From Saposhnikovia divaricata (Eukaryota; Streptophyta; Magnoliopsida; Apiales; Apiaceae): a DNA stretch of 64,000 bases. Positions 45,993-57,210 of this stretch are shown here, in pieces. Under the pieces are notes generated by a model. That model was not told the origin of the DNA and did no database searches. It saw nothing but the letters and a program-made list of their open reading frames with translations. Where the stretch lies: positions 15,466,001 through 15,530,000 of the forward strand of contig CM071596.1 of the NCBI GenBank assembly GCA_036435485.1, given 5' to 3'. The translations under genes and the position numbers were made by a program. The first letter of the stretch is position 1, and each line of letters begins with the position of its first letter.

Positions 45993-47119
45993 ACAACACG
46001 CACATACCAAAAACATCACCTCCCTCTAATCTTTCTTCATTCCCTCTTATCACCACCACCACCACAATTCGGTGGTGGTTCTCTCCACCCAAACTGCATT
46101 CGAACTCCCCCCTCCTTACCTCTCCACTCTCCCTTTTCTCCATTCATTACTCCCGTTCCATCCCTTCCCCCACTCCAACATAAACTTCAACTAAACCAAC
46201 ATCAATCCCTTCCCCTTATATCCCCGGCAAAACTACAACAATTCACAATCAACCCACCCATCAACCATCTCTCCACCAATCTCCCTCTTCGCACCCCTCC
46301 TACCGCCGACTCCTCCCCTCTCCGACTACAACCGATAGACCACAACCAAGCAACAACAACAATCACAATCGACTTTACAGATTTTATTCAACGACACCAA
46401 GACCAACCACAACAATCACAAACCCACAGCCACACTTCTCTCTCGACTACCACACGGTAGTACCAAACAAAACAAACAATCGATCCCAAGTAAAACTAGT
46501 TCTATTAATTGACCAAAAGTAATTAACAAACGAAAAAAAATGAACACGAAAAGGAAACAAAGAAAAAAAAACAAGCTACCTGGGTCTTGTTTTGGTTCGT
46601 GTATATGAATATACTGGATATAGATTTTGGGTAAAAGAAGAGACAAGAGTGTATTGTGTATCTGTGTTTTGTTCGGTGTGTATATATGAGTATTTAAGCC
46701 GTGTGTTTTGGTTACAGAAGGAAAGAAAAACAAAAGTGTAGTGTGTCTGTTTTATTGAGTAAATAAGATCGTTGGGTTTGTTTTAGTTAATGCAAAGACC
46801 AGCCTTTTTATAACAGAAATAAGGTACTGTGATTAATCATGAAATTGGTAATGGTTGTGATAAAAAATTTAAAAGATTAAAACATGGAGACAAAATCATT
46901 GTAACATTTAGTGGTGTAATCATCATAAAATTTTTTTATTTAATAGGTGGGTAATTATTAAATTAAAAGAATAAAAATGGGGGACAATTATAATGATGCA
47001 AATATTTAATATAATTATTTAATAAAAAGATTTCGTTTTTCTCCCGCTGACTAATTAAAACGAGACTCAAAAATTCGGCTAAAAATAAAAATCTATTTCG
47101 AAAATTCGTGGTTATTACA
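43484..47119 (-). repeat. 5' LTR of Tekay element 1
   Basis: 3,636 bp. Transcription of the element should start here. Differences from the 3' LTR that I could see are a/c in tcaatacaatc, c/t in aaaactagttc, a g/a in ttttagttaatg and an a/t in agaataaaaatgg, plus the (CT)n length. Confidence 0.95.
46804..46812 (-). promoter_or_regulatory. TATA box of Tekay element 1 LTR
   Basis: Minus strand TATAAAAAG, ~310 bp into the 5' LTR, followed by an A-rich leader. The same word is at 36912-36920 in the other LTR. Strong motif; start site not determined. Confidence 0.6.
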
Positions 47120-47124
47120 TTTTA
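47120..47124. repeat. Target-site duplication of Tekay element 1 (right)
   Basis: tttta, matching 33579-33583. Confidence 0.9.
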
Positions 47125-47364
47125 TTTAGATAAATTATAAAATATATTGTATTTTACATGAAAAAGAAAATTATTTAGTTTTTGAAAAATAGAAAAGATA
47201 AAATATATAACTTGAAAAGGAAATTGATTAGTTAGAAGGATGGATTTTATATGTAATTGAGTAAGGGTAAATGAGTAAAATTAATAGGTACCGTACCGAC
47301 CGATCGACCGAATGACCGATCGACCAAACTTTTAATGTTTCGGTTTTTTATATAATAGTATAGA

Positions 47365-49340
47365 TGACTTCAACCCCGTGCGATGCACGGATTTTTTTTA
47401 ATATTATATGAATTTTTTCATTAATTTAAATTAATTTTTTAAAACATGAATTTTTTAGGCTAAAATTTTTATATGAGATGATTTGATAATAATTATTAAA
47501 ATGTTATCCGTGATATTTCTAGAGAATAAGGGATTTTAGTTAGAAAATATAGAAAAGATGATAGATTTTAGTTGAAAAAGGTAATCGGTTATTTATTAGT
47601 AATTATAAAATTATTATTTTATTTTATTAAATAGAATGCTCGTGATATGATTTCAAAAAAAAAAAAGAGGATTTAGTTAGAAAAAATTAAAAATGTAGCA
47701 TGTTCTAGGTCAAAATGGTAATTGAATAGTTTATTGTAATTATAATTTAATTAGTTATTTTACTAAATACAATTGCTCGTAATGTTTTTAGAAAAAGAGA
47801 AATTAATATTGTCCGTGATATTTCAATTAAAAGAGATATTTTAGTTAGAAAATATAGAAAAGATGATACGTTTTAGCTGAAGAAGGTATCGGTTAATTAT
47901 TAATATTATAATATTATTAGTATATTGTATTAAATATAACCGCCCGTGATATAATTGAAAAGGAGAGATTTTAGTTAAAGAAAATAGAAAGGTAACGTGA
48001 AAATTAAAAAGATGACATGATTTATGTGAAAAAGGTAACTGATTCGTTTATAGTAATTTTAATTTAATTATGTTATTTTTCTAAATAAAATTGTTCATGG
48101 TTTTTAGAAAATGAGAAATTAATGTTGCCCGTGATATTTCTAGAAAAAAGGAAATTTAATTAGAAAAAATTAAAAAGATGAAACATTTTAGCTGAAAAGG
48201 TAATCGATTAATTATTAGTATAATTATTTTATTATTTTATTTTTATTAAATAGAATCGCCCGTGATATAATTGGAAAAAGAGATGTTTTAGTAAGAGAAA
48301 AGAGAAACGGTAACGTATTTTGGCTGTAAAAGGTAACCACCTTCCATGATATAATTGGAAAAAGAAACATTTTAGTTTGAAAAAAAAAAAGTAACGTGTT
48401 TTTACTGAAAAAAGTAATTGATTAGTTAATAGTAATTATAATATAATTGTGTTATTTTATTAAACAAAATTGCTCGCAATCTTTTAAAAAAGGAGAAATT
48501 TATTTATGTGAAAAAAGTAATTGATTAGTTTATAGTAACTATAATTTAATTATGTTATTTTACAAAATAAAATTGCTCATAGTTTTTAGAAAATGAGAAT
48601 TGAATGTTGCCCATGATATTTTTAGAAGAAAAAAGGGAATTTAAATAGAAAAAATATAAAAGATGATATGTTTTAGATGAAAAGGTAATAAGTTAATTAT
48701 TAGTATTATAATATTATTATTTTATTTTTATTAAATAGAAACTCCTGTTATATAATTGGAAAAAGAGAGGTTTTAGTAAGAGAAAAGAAAAAAGGTAACG
48801 TGTTTTGGCTGAAAAAGTAACCGTACATGATTTAATTGAAAAAAGAGAGATTTTAGTTAGGAAAAAAAGGTAACGTATTTTGACTAAAAGGTAATTGATT
48901 AGTTAATAGTAATTATAATATATTTATGTTATTTTATTAAACAAAATTGCTTGTAGTGTTTTTAAAAAAGGAGAAATTTTAGTTAGATAAAATATAAAAG
49001 ATATTGTATTTTATCTGAAAAAGGAAATTATTTAGTTATTGAAAAATAAAAAAGGTAATATGTTTAACCTGAAAAGGGAAATTGATTAATAAAGGAGAAA
49101 TTTTAGTTAGATAAAATATAAAAGATATTATATTTTACATGAAAAATGAAATTATTTTGTTATTCAAAAATAGAAAAGATAATATATTTAACTTGAAAAG
49201 GAAATTGATTAGTTAGTAGGATGGATTTTATATGTAATTGGATAAGGGTAAATAAGTAAAATCAACAGGTACCGTACCGACCGACCGACCAACCAACCAA
49301 CCAAACTTTTAATGTTTCGGCTTTTATATAATAGTATAGA
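47365..49340 (-). mobile_element. Helitron H2, tandem copy of H1
   Basis: About 1,976 bp, the same family and orientation as H1, starting directly where H1 ends. The 5' end is A|TCTATACTATTATAT on the minus strand (49340). The 3' hairpin ccccgtgcgatgcacgg is intact, but the final CTAG has decayed (plus-strand tgacttcaacccc). The interior aligns with H1 throughout with scattered substitutions and small indels, including the subrepeats and the (GACC/AACC)n run near 49277-49302. Confidence 0.8.
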
Positions 49341-49623
49341 TTGTTATGTAAAAATGTAAAATATATTATAGTTAATATTATATGTAAGAAATATTTAACT
49401 AATTGAAAATAAATCAATTTACATTGCGTGATATTATTATCAAATTTTTAGATTACTTGTATATATAATCACGTACCATGTTTTTTAAACTAAAATACAA
49501 TATATTAAAAGTAATGTGAATTACCATTATCTTTTGCTCAAAAATTAAAGTAGCACTAAAAATAGAATAAATAAGAGGTCAAATTTATCTAAAAAAATTA
49601 AACTAAAAACCAAAAATATATAT
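49341..49623. other. AT-rich DNA, start of a tandem block
   Basis: No gene. The last ~130 bp are the leading part of the first unit of the tRNA-like tandem block that follows. Confidence 0.4.
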
Positions 49624-49680
49624 AGTACAATGATCGGAAGGATGAATTGTTTGGACGAGGTTAATGATTCAATTCACAAC
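49624..49680 (+). repeat. tRNA-like module, copy 1 of 3
   Basis: tagtacaatgatcggaagg resembles an A box and atgattcaattc a degenerate B box. It lies in a larger unit repeated three times. Confidence 0.4.
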
Positions 49681-49897
49681 AAAAATAACTAACTCATTTA
49701 AAATAAGAGCCTGGAAATAAATTTTAAAATTAATGTATATAATTACGTACATATTTTGAAAAGTAAAATTTCAAATTTTGAAACTAATATTTGTCATTAC
49801 TATTTTTACTCATAAATTAAAATAATTGTAAAAACAGGATAATGTAGAGATCGAACTTATGTAAAAAGAGTTTTAACTCCATACAAAAAAACATAAT

Positions 49898-49956
49898 GTA
49901 GCATAATGGTTCAAAGGAATAAATATATGGAGGAGGTTGTGGGTTCAATCCCCCAC
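49898..49956 (+). repeat. tRNA-like module, copy 2 of 3
   Basis: A box-like tagcataatggttcaaagg and B box-like tgggttcaatcccccac at tRNA-like spacing, 274 bp after copy 1, with matching flanks (ttactcataaattaaaataa and similar upstream). Confidence 0.5.
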
Positions 49957-50231
49957 AAATACAAAATAACTTATTTTTTCTCTTCAAATAAGGGAGTGGC
50001 AAAACAATGTAATTTTGTAATATATAAGGGAAAACTCGTAATTTCACAGGGAGTTTATTGGCTCAAAATGCCTCTATGTGTACCATATTGTGAAACCTAA
50101 AATATAATATTTTTAAAATAATGCGAATCACCACTATTTTTACACAAGAATTAAAATAATAATAAAGATAAGATAATGGAGAGGTCGGGTTTATGTAAAA
50201 GATTTTTTTAACTCAAAACATTAAAGTACAT

Positions 50232-50290
50232 GTAGCACAATGGCTAGTAGGATAACTTGTATAGAGGAGGTTCTAGGTTCGATTCACCAC
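50232..50290 (+). repeat. tRNA-like module, copy 3 of 3
   Basis: Best preserved: tagcacaatggctagtagg, then aggttcgattcaccac, whose ggttcgattc matches the RNA polymerase III B-box consensus. It lies 334 bp after copy 2. It does not fold as a normal tRNA, so I call it a SINE-type or tRNA-derived repeat, not a tRNA gene. Confidence 0.55.
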
Positions 50291-50550
50291 GAAAACAAAC
50301 TCATTTTTTTCCATTTAAATAGGAGAGTGACATTTCATGTAAATTTATAACTTGTAAGGGTATAACTGTAATTTCACAGGGGGTTAATTGGCTCAATACC
50401 CCTAAATTATCCATGTGTTGCTCTATTATATATAGAAAGAGATAAAAGCAAGGCAGTTTAAGTGGTATGGTCATCAGGACCAAAATAGTAAATTCAAAAG
50501 GCGGTTTAAGTGGTGCGATCGAGAGGGCCAAAACATTAAATTCAAAATTG

Positions 50551-50554
<4 letters not shown>

Positions 50555-50610
<56 letters not shown>
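50555..50610. repeat. (AT)n tract, left of MITE
   Basis: About 56 bp of uninterrupted AT. Confidence 0.95.
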
Positions 50611-50616
<6 letters not shown>

Positions 50617-50943
50617 AAGAGTTTCTACCTGACACTGTAGGAAACTTTTCTACAGTGTCGCCTTAAAATCACGATTTTGCTGCACATATGATATGCAAAC
50701 TGATCGTTGAGAGATGGAGAAAAATACAGTGAAGTCAGATTTCAAAAAAAAAAATCACTAATTGACGGGAAAAATCAAATTAAGAATGGAGGAAATTAGG
50801 TGGGATTATGTATATGAGGGTATATTCGATTTGTGTGTGGTGCCCCTAGCGGGGCCGTTGGATTAGATTAATCTATGGCCCAGATTTAATTTAAGGCGAT
50901 ACTGTAGAAAAGTTTTCTACAGTGTCAGGCAGAAACTCTTTTT

Positions 50944-50945
<2 letters not shown>
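50611..50945. mobile_element. MITE with ~60-bp inverted repeats in an (AT)n tract
   Basis: About 335 bp. The left end agggtaaagagtttctacct and the reverse complement of the right end (ggaaaaagagtttctgcctg) match for about 60 bp. Each arm contains its own palindrome: gacactgtag-gaaactttt-ctacagtgtc on the left and actgtagaaaagttttctacagt on the right. The flanks are AT repeats, so the element probably duplicated TA, but the exact duplication cannot be told apart from the repeat. Confidence 0.8.

Positions 50946-50991
<46 letters not shown>
50946..50991. repeat. (AT)n tract, right of MITE
   Basis: About 46 bp of AT. It and the left tract were probably one microsatellite before the MITE inserted. 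Confidence 0.9.
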
Positions 50992-50995
<4 letters not shown>

Positions 50996-51108
50996 AAAGG
51001 CTCACAAGAAAACTTTTTTATGAAGAAAACTTGAGGTACTAATATTTTGATTAGTTGATGGATAGATGGGTCAAGATTAAACATATATGGATATTAAATT
51101 AGTGTATA

Positions 51109-52548
51109 CTAGCCTATAACCCATGCAAAAGCACGGGCTATCATATATTATTATTGTGAATTAATATTTTAATTATTTGATTTAATGTAAAATTTTAATT
51201 TATTTTAAATATCATTAATTTAATGTTATTTTCAAATTTATTGTTAAATATCTTAAGATTTCAATAGATATTTTTTAAAAATTAATTAGTATAACCTATA
51301 ATCGTAGAAAAAAAAATCATAGGAAGAAGTGCGGGCGATGATTATAATAAGGATATAACTGAAAACGTTATAATTTTATAAAACATGTGGTTTTTTATTT
51401 TTAATAAATTATATATTATTTAACTGAGTATAGAATTTTTAACAAATTTTTTAATTTTTAAAAATATATTTTTGTGCCTCACTGGTAAATAATATCTTAA
51501 GAATAAATAGATATTTTTTTAAAATTATTTACTATAACCTAAAATCGTAGAGGGAAGAATCATAGTAATAAGTGTTTGCGACGATTATTCTAATCGGATA
51601 TAATTGAAAACCTTTATAATTCTATAAAACATGTAATTTTTTATTTTTAATTAATTATATATAATTTAACTGAATTTGGAATTTTTATCACATTTTTTAA
51701 TTTTTTTAAAATATAATTTTATGTCTTATTGGTAAATTTTGTTGTTTATAAAAAATAAATTAGTATCTTTAATACAATTTTTTAACTTGTTATTTTTATA
51801 AAGGTGTTAACAATTTTTTTGTAAGACGTTAACCAACCAACAAAATATACTTTGTTTTGCTTATAATATGTGATGCACGATTTTCTAAATTTTAAATTAT
51901 ATTTTAATAATTAAATATCTCATATACATTACATAATATAATATTGGCATAATATATATATAAATTATTAAATAATAATCGTTTAATTATATGATATATT
52001 GTTCGAATTATGACTATATTTTGCCATAATATTATAAATATAAATGGAAGTATCATATATACTTACTTTCATTTTTTTGTTGATATTATCATATTCAAAT
52101 TATGATCCCATAATAATCCCTATGTACTATTTGTCTAAAATAGAATTTAATATTAATTTGTAATTGTGTGAAATTTTTATTATTTATTATATAATTTTAG
52201 TTTGTTTTCATTTTGTTAATTTATAATTTATTGTAAATTTGTTAATAAATATGTGATATTAAAATTACATAAATTGATTTTTAAAATATTTGATTTCCAA
52301 GTAATTGAAAGTCTAAAAAAATTGGGTGTAGGTGAAGAATTTTAATTTAAATATAACTAAAAGAGTATGTAATTGAATATTAATTGGAGTGCGTAATTAA
52401 AAGAATTTGTTATTAAGTAAAATAAATTATATATATTTTAATTTTTTTTTCATTTTTGGAAAGTGTTAACAAACTTTTTGGGAATGTGTTAACCGACCGA
52501 CCAACCAACCAATTATACTATGTTTCGCTTATAATAGTATAGTATAGA
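51109..52548 (-). mobile_element. Tandem Helitron array H3
   Basis: The 3' end is a hairpin (plus ataacccatgcaaaagcacggg) followed by CTAG|T on the minus strand at 51109. The 5' end is A|TCTATACTATACTATTATA at 52548. Near 51825-51880 an internal junction joins a 5'-type end (aaccaaccaacaaaatatac…gcttataat) to a degenerate 3' hairpin (gtgatgcacg), so the segment is two short elements head to tail. A further partial copy follows at 52549-52887. The (ACCG/ACCA) run before the 5' end is shared with H1 and H2, which suggests related families. No coding capacity. Confidence 0.65.
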
Positions 52549-52887
52549 TAGATAGATATTTTTTAAAAATTATCTACTATAACCTAAAATCGTAGAGGGA
52601 AGAATCGTAGTAATAAGTGTATGCGACGATTATTCTAATCGGGATATAACTGAAAACCTTTATTATTCTATAAAACATGTAATTTTTTATTTTTAATTAA
52701 TTATATATAATTTAACTGAATTTGGAATTTTTATCACATTTTTTAATTTTTTAAAAATATAATTTTATGTCTTATTGGTAAATTTTGTTGTTTATAAAAA
52801 ATAAATTATTATCTTTAATATAATTTTTTAACTTGTTATTTTTAGAAATGTGTTAACAATTTTTTTGGAAGACTTTAACAAACCAAC
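52549..52887 (-). mobile_element. Partial Helitron copy cut by Tekay element 2
   Basis: Repeats the interior of H3 (words ctactataacctaaaatcgt, agtgt-tgcgacgattattc, gtcttattggtaaattttgt, also at about 51525-51740). It breaks off at ttaacaaaccaac, where the Tekay LTR starts. Confidence 0.75.
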
Positions 52888-55800
52888 TGTAATAACCGCA
52901 AATTTTCGAATAATATTTTCTACTCGTTATTTAAATTTATTTAAGCTCAATGCGTTAATATATTTAATTAGCGTATTTTTGGTTAAATTTTAAAATTTTA
53001 TATTCGTATGTAAATAAATGTTTATTTTATCTATTTATCTATATTTAATAGGTATTTATTTAAATTAGAAAATTTAGGAAATAGGATTTTAATTTTGGAC
53101 GGATAATATTTTATATCGCAGAATTTATTTTAGAGAACGACATTTGGGTCTCGTTATAATTATCCAGCAGGAAAACGACGATTTTAATGTTTCGGTTTTA
53201 ACTGTTCGGGTCGTTAAAAACAAGAAGGAGACGGCATTTCTCGATTACAGTATTCAAGTAATTCTTTTCTAAGCACAATTTTTCTTTCACAAAACACAAC
53301 ATCACTTTTGCAAAACACGAATTGTTCTAACCCTTTTCTTTCACAGAACATTAAATGTTCTAGCTCTTCTTTTAGTTCCCTCGTGTCCTTCTTTTTTTTA
53401 AAATAATTGTCTCAGACCCACCTCATTTTTTTTCAAGCACGGTTATATCTCTCATTAGTCACTTGGTCACAATACAAACCACCCCATCCTTTTGTTCCTG
53501 CAAAAAGCTATCACCCCCTCTATTTCCTTCAACCAAAAACCCAAATTGTTTCTCCCTTCCTTTCATCAAGTAGAAACCGAGCTCATAAGTCATACCCACA
53601 AGCTTACATTTTATTTCTCTACAGCCAGAAACACAAAACCCAAATTCGTTTCTCTCTAAAAACAAAACTCGAACCGTATTCAACCAATAACATCCAACAG
53701 GTAGAATTTTCCTTTTCTTTCTTTTGTTCTCTTGTTTGATTTCTTTTCCATTCCTTTAATTCTTCACAACATTCGTTTTAGTGGATGGTGCTAGTACTGG
53801 CGTCGTACGAGAGCGAGAGGGATTGGGTGGTGTGTGTGGTTTCGGTCTAAGAAGAGAGGAGATGGGTGAAGTGGGGGAGTCAACAGAGAGGCGCGAAATC
53901 AAGAGAGTGTGGATGAGTGTCAATCGGAGTGATAAGGAGGATGTTGGAATGTGATTTGAGGGTGGGATGAGTTAGAAGAGCTGAAACACTTGAAGTACTT
54001 GCGCCTTCCCAGTGATTTTAAAGTAGCTGAGAAGTTGAGACTCAAAGGGAGGGATGAGTATTGCTGTCATTGTGTATTGTATTGTCATGGGCGTGTGTTT
54101 TTGCCGTGTGGTATAGTGAAGGAGAGAGTTGGGTTCGAGAGAGATTGGCAGAGATGACAGAGGGAACTGCTGGGTGGTGTCCATTTGGTGTTGTAATCGG
54201 TTTGTAATCGGGAAACAAGGGGTTGTAAACGGAGGTATAAGGAAGGAGATGGAATATATGTGTTGTGGTTGCTATAGAGAGAAGAGAGCGAGGGAGTGAA
54301 GAGGGGGAGTAGTCGAATAGAGGGAGGAATAAGGAGACTGGTTTGGTTGTGTTTGGATCAAAACAGGGGCGGCATGGAGAGATTACGCAGGGGAGAGATT
54401 AGGCAGAGAGATTTCGGGAATTCCTGTCTGTCTGTTTCGAGTAATAAACGAAATAAAAACGTAACAATAAATAAATATAAATATACATAATTATTTATCT
54501 ATAAAATAAATAAAGAGATAATAATAAAAGAAGTTAAATATTATTAATTGAGAGAAATGTTTAATTAAAATGAAAAGGGGTGAAAAATGTTTAAAAGTAG
54601 TTTATTATCTAAATTATGAGAAATGAGAATTTTCTTAATAAAATAAAAGGAGTTTGATAAAAATGGAGTAATTATTTATTAATTTGTCAAAAGTAATCAT
54701 TTAATGATTTCTGGATAAAAATTTGAGATTCACATAAAAAGGAGGAATAATTGTGAATAAATGGGAATATGGAATAATTAAAATGGTTGTTAATAATTAA
54801 TTTATTAAAAATGGTAATTTATTTATTTAGTGGAATATTAAAAATGGTTTAATTAAATAAGTTATTTATTAATCAGAAATGTTTATGATTTATTGGACAT
54901 AATTTAGTGACTTATTATTTTGTTGATAAAAAGAAAGATTTATTTGTGAATAAATGGAGTTAAATAAGGTTTTATTTTGGATAGATGATAATAAATATTT
55001 TTAGATTATGTTAGTGGGTTAAATCAGAATAAGGTTAATTGAGTTACGAGATTAAAAATAAAAGAGAATTAATTAGCGACAGGGAATAAAATTAGGATTT
55101 TCTATTAAGGGATGTTCGTTCTTTTCCTAAAATAGAAATATTATTAATTATGGATTAAATTGAATAATAATGGATTGTCGGATTATTTTGAGAATAATTA
55201 GAAAGTTAATTTACGAGACGTAAGACACGGAGTATCGACGGAGCCGTATTTCTTATTAAGTCGGATTTATGATAAATATTACGGGTTTATTTTATGGATC
55301 GAAGAGAGATTTATTCGGGGTTTATTATCCGTTAATTATCGAACAGATTTTCGAGAGTTATGTTATTATTATATTTAATTATTATTATCGGATCGGGTAT
55401 ATTCCATTTTGACGATTTCGCTCACGTATTTTCTGGTTGACTTTGTTAGTGCCTAATTCTTGAGCCGTAGACCGAAGTCGAGCCCACGGGTAGAGTATAA
55501 TTTAATCTGCATTTTTCTGCACTTCGAGACCGAGGCAAGTTCCTTCTGACCCTCACTCCTTTTGAAAAATTCCGAGATATGCTGAGATATTATGTTATTG
55601 AATTATCTGTTTAAATTGCTAGTTCGTGATAAAATATTCTGTTATCAAATATTTATTTAGAAAATTATAGAAATGCTCTCTAAAAGTCATAGAACGTAAT
55701 TTGATTGAATTCTAGGGCACCTTATTGTTCGAGATGACCCTCAAACATTATTCAGTTATAACTACACTCATATCTCGAGTAGTTAAATCTTTATTGATTT

Positions 55801-57021
55801 CAAACGGATTTATTGATCATATCCGTTAAACTTTATTTCGATAATTAAATTTGATTCATTGTTCGAATCAAAGTAGATTTGCGTAGAATAGTTTAGAGAT
55901 GAAGGGTTTATCATCAGAAGTTCCTCTAAAATACCTACTCCAACGTATTTAGAAGTTTCATTCCGTATCAGGTCGTTCTTATTATTTCAAGACGACCCCA
56001 CAAGATTTATTCTGATCTGCAAACCTTTCTTGCTCAAGGTTGCTACTTTATTGTCTTGAATTGACATATTGTTTGTGTCAATAAAATAGATTAATTCCTT
56101 TTGAGATTATCGTGACGGCCTATTGTCCAGGTCGGTTTTGTACAAAGTGTAGACTGGCAATCGGCCAGAAGTGAATATGAATCCAAATCAATCAATTTCA
56201 TTCGGAGGAATAATCGTGTAATCCACTGGTCAACATGGGAGATGGCCCATGGGTTTCTTTCAGATCAACACGGGAAAATAAACTCGTGGTATCGAAAGAG
56301 AATGTTTATATTTTGGCACAAATGTTGCCAGGTTGACTTTTCAACCACTTTTACGCTAGCAGAATGATATTGTGATACTTGCGACATAGTAGTGATCGTG
56401 CTATGGGGTATCACGGGTGTGCGGTACTTGCGACACAGCGGTTGATCGCGCTGTGGGGTATCGTAGAGGCGGAAGACCAGTATCTCAAGCTTTTCAATTT
56501 CAATTTCTTTGTTTGTTCTGAGATAGATTGTTTTGTCTATCAGTAAGTGTTATCATTATCAAAGCACATTGCCTGCAAATGAGAATCTTTCTTGATCAAA
56601 CTTGATTTCCTTCCATTTTCCATTGTTAGTGAGAGAGCGAGTCAGTGGACTTGCTGAGCACCTAGTTGCTCACTCTTGTTGTTAATATTATTTTTCAGTA
56701 AAGTTGGAAAAAGGCGAAACCTCACGTTCCAAGGGGAAGGAGATAATACACCAGAGCACGAAGTCAAACTAGTATGCTTTTCTCTAAGGCGACGACCCTG
56801 TCGAAGACTGCCTTTGTTTGGCGTATCTATCGATATTTTGTATAATTATTATTATGTTGTAATATTCAGAGATTTGTCGATGCTTGGACTTGTGGGATGG
56901 AACCGCTGTTGTACGATAAAGCCTTTATGATGTTTATGTATTGTAATATTTCTTGGATTAAGATAGGTATTGACGGAGTGGCGACCCAAGTCCACAGGTG
57001 GTGAATTTTGGGGGCGTCACA
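52888..57021 (+). repeat. 5' LTR of Tekay element 2
   Basis: 4,134 bp from TGTAATAACCGC to GGGCGTCACA. It shares with element 1 its first and last tens of bases and islands near the 3' end (cttgctgagcac.tagttgctca and ggcggaagaccag), but most of it has no clear alignment. Open frames inside (for example 53407-53739) are low-complexity and not called. Confidence 0.93.
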
Positions 57022-57024
57022 GCT

Positions 57025-57036
57025 TGGTATCAGAGC
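57025..57036 (+). promoter_or_regulatory. Primer-binding site of Tekay element 2
   Basis: TGGTATCAGAGC, initiator-Met tRNA type, three bases after the LTR. Confidence 0.93.
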
Positions 57037-57210
57037 GTTAGTTATATTTTTAGGAATCGTACGAGCCTAGAATTATAACGTGACGTGAGAATTTAGAGAG
57101 ATAGTACGACGTTGATATTTTAGCACTAAGTGCCCTACGCCGTTATATTTATACCTTTATCAATCGATTTGGAACCTGGTTATAACTGAGACTTTTTGTA
57201 CCTTTTGTAG

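Larger units (their letters stand above)
33584..47119 (-). mobile_element. Ty3/gypsy chromovirus, Tekay/Del clade (element 1, 13,536 bp)
   Basis: Complete minus-strand element: LTRs of 3,636 and 3,644 bp starting TGTAATAACC and ending GGCGTTACA, 5-bp target duplication, initiator-Met-type primer site, an extra ORF, an intact gag-pol frame and a polypurine tract. By eye the LTRs differ at only about four bases plus 8 bp of a (CT)n tract, so insertion was very recent. The clade follows from the polyprotein, which ends in a chromodomain-like segment. All expected parts for autonomous transposition are present, though one RT residue is unusual. Confidence 0.96.
31838..47364 (-). mobile_element. 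Helitron H1, interrupted by Tekay element 1
   Basis: The 5' end on the minus strand is A|TCTATACTATTATAT (plus-strand …agtataga at 47364). The 3' end is a hairpin (plus ccccgtgcgatgcacgg) followed by AAGCTAG|T at 31838. Both match the canonical Helitron rules (TC…CTRR, insertion between A and T). Without the 13,541 bp of retrotransposon plus duplication it is about 1,986 bp. The interior is non-coding and built of diverged ~100-200-bp subrepeats around the words gtgatataattggaaaaa and ggtaattgattagtt. A (GACC)n-like run lies near the 5' end (47294-47328). Confidence 0.8.

Noticed and set aside
50232..50290. Functional tRNA gene
   Set aside because: A and B boxes are good but the acceptor and anticodon stems do not form.
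53407..53739. 110-codon ORF in the 5' LTR of Tekay element 2 (also 54296-54490 and 56676-56930)
   Set aside because: Low-complexity frames within an LTR, not present in the other element.
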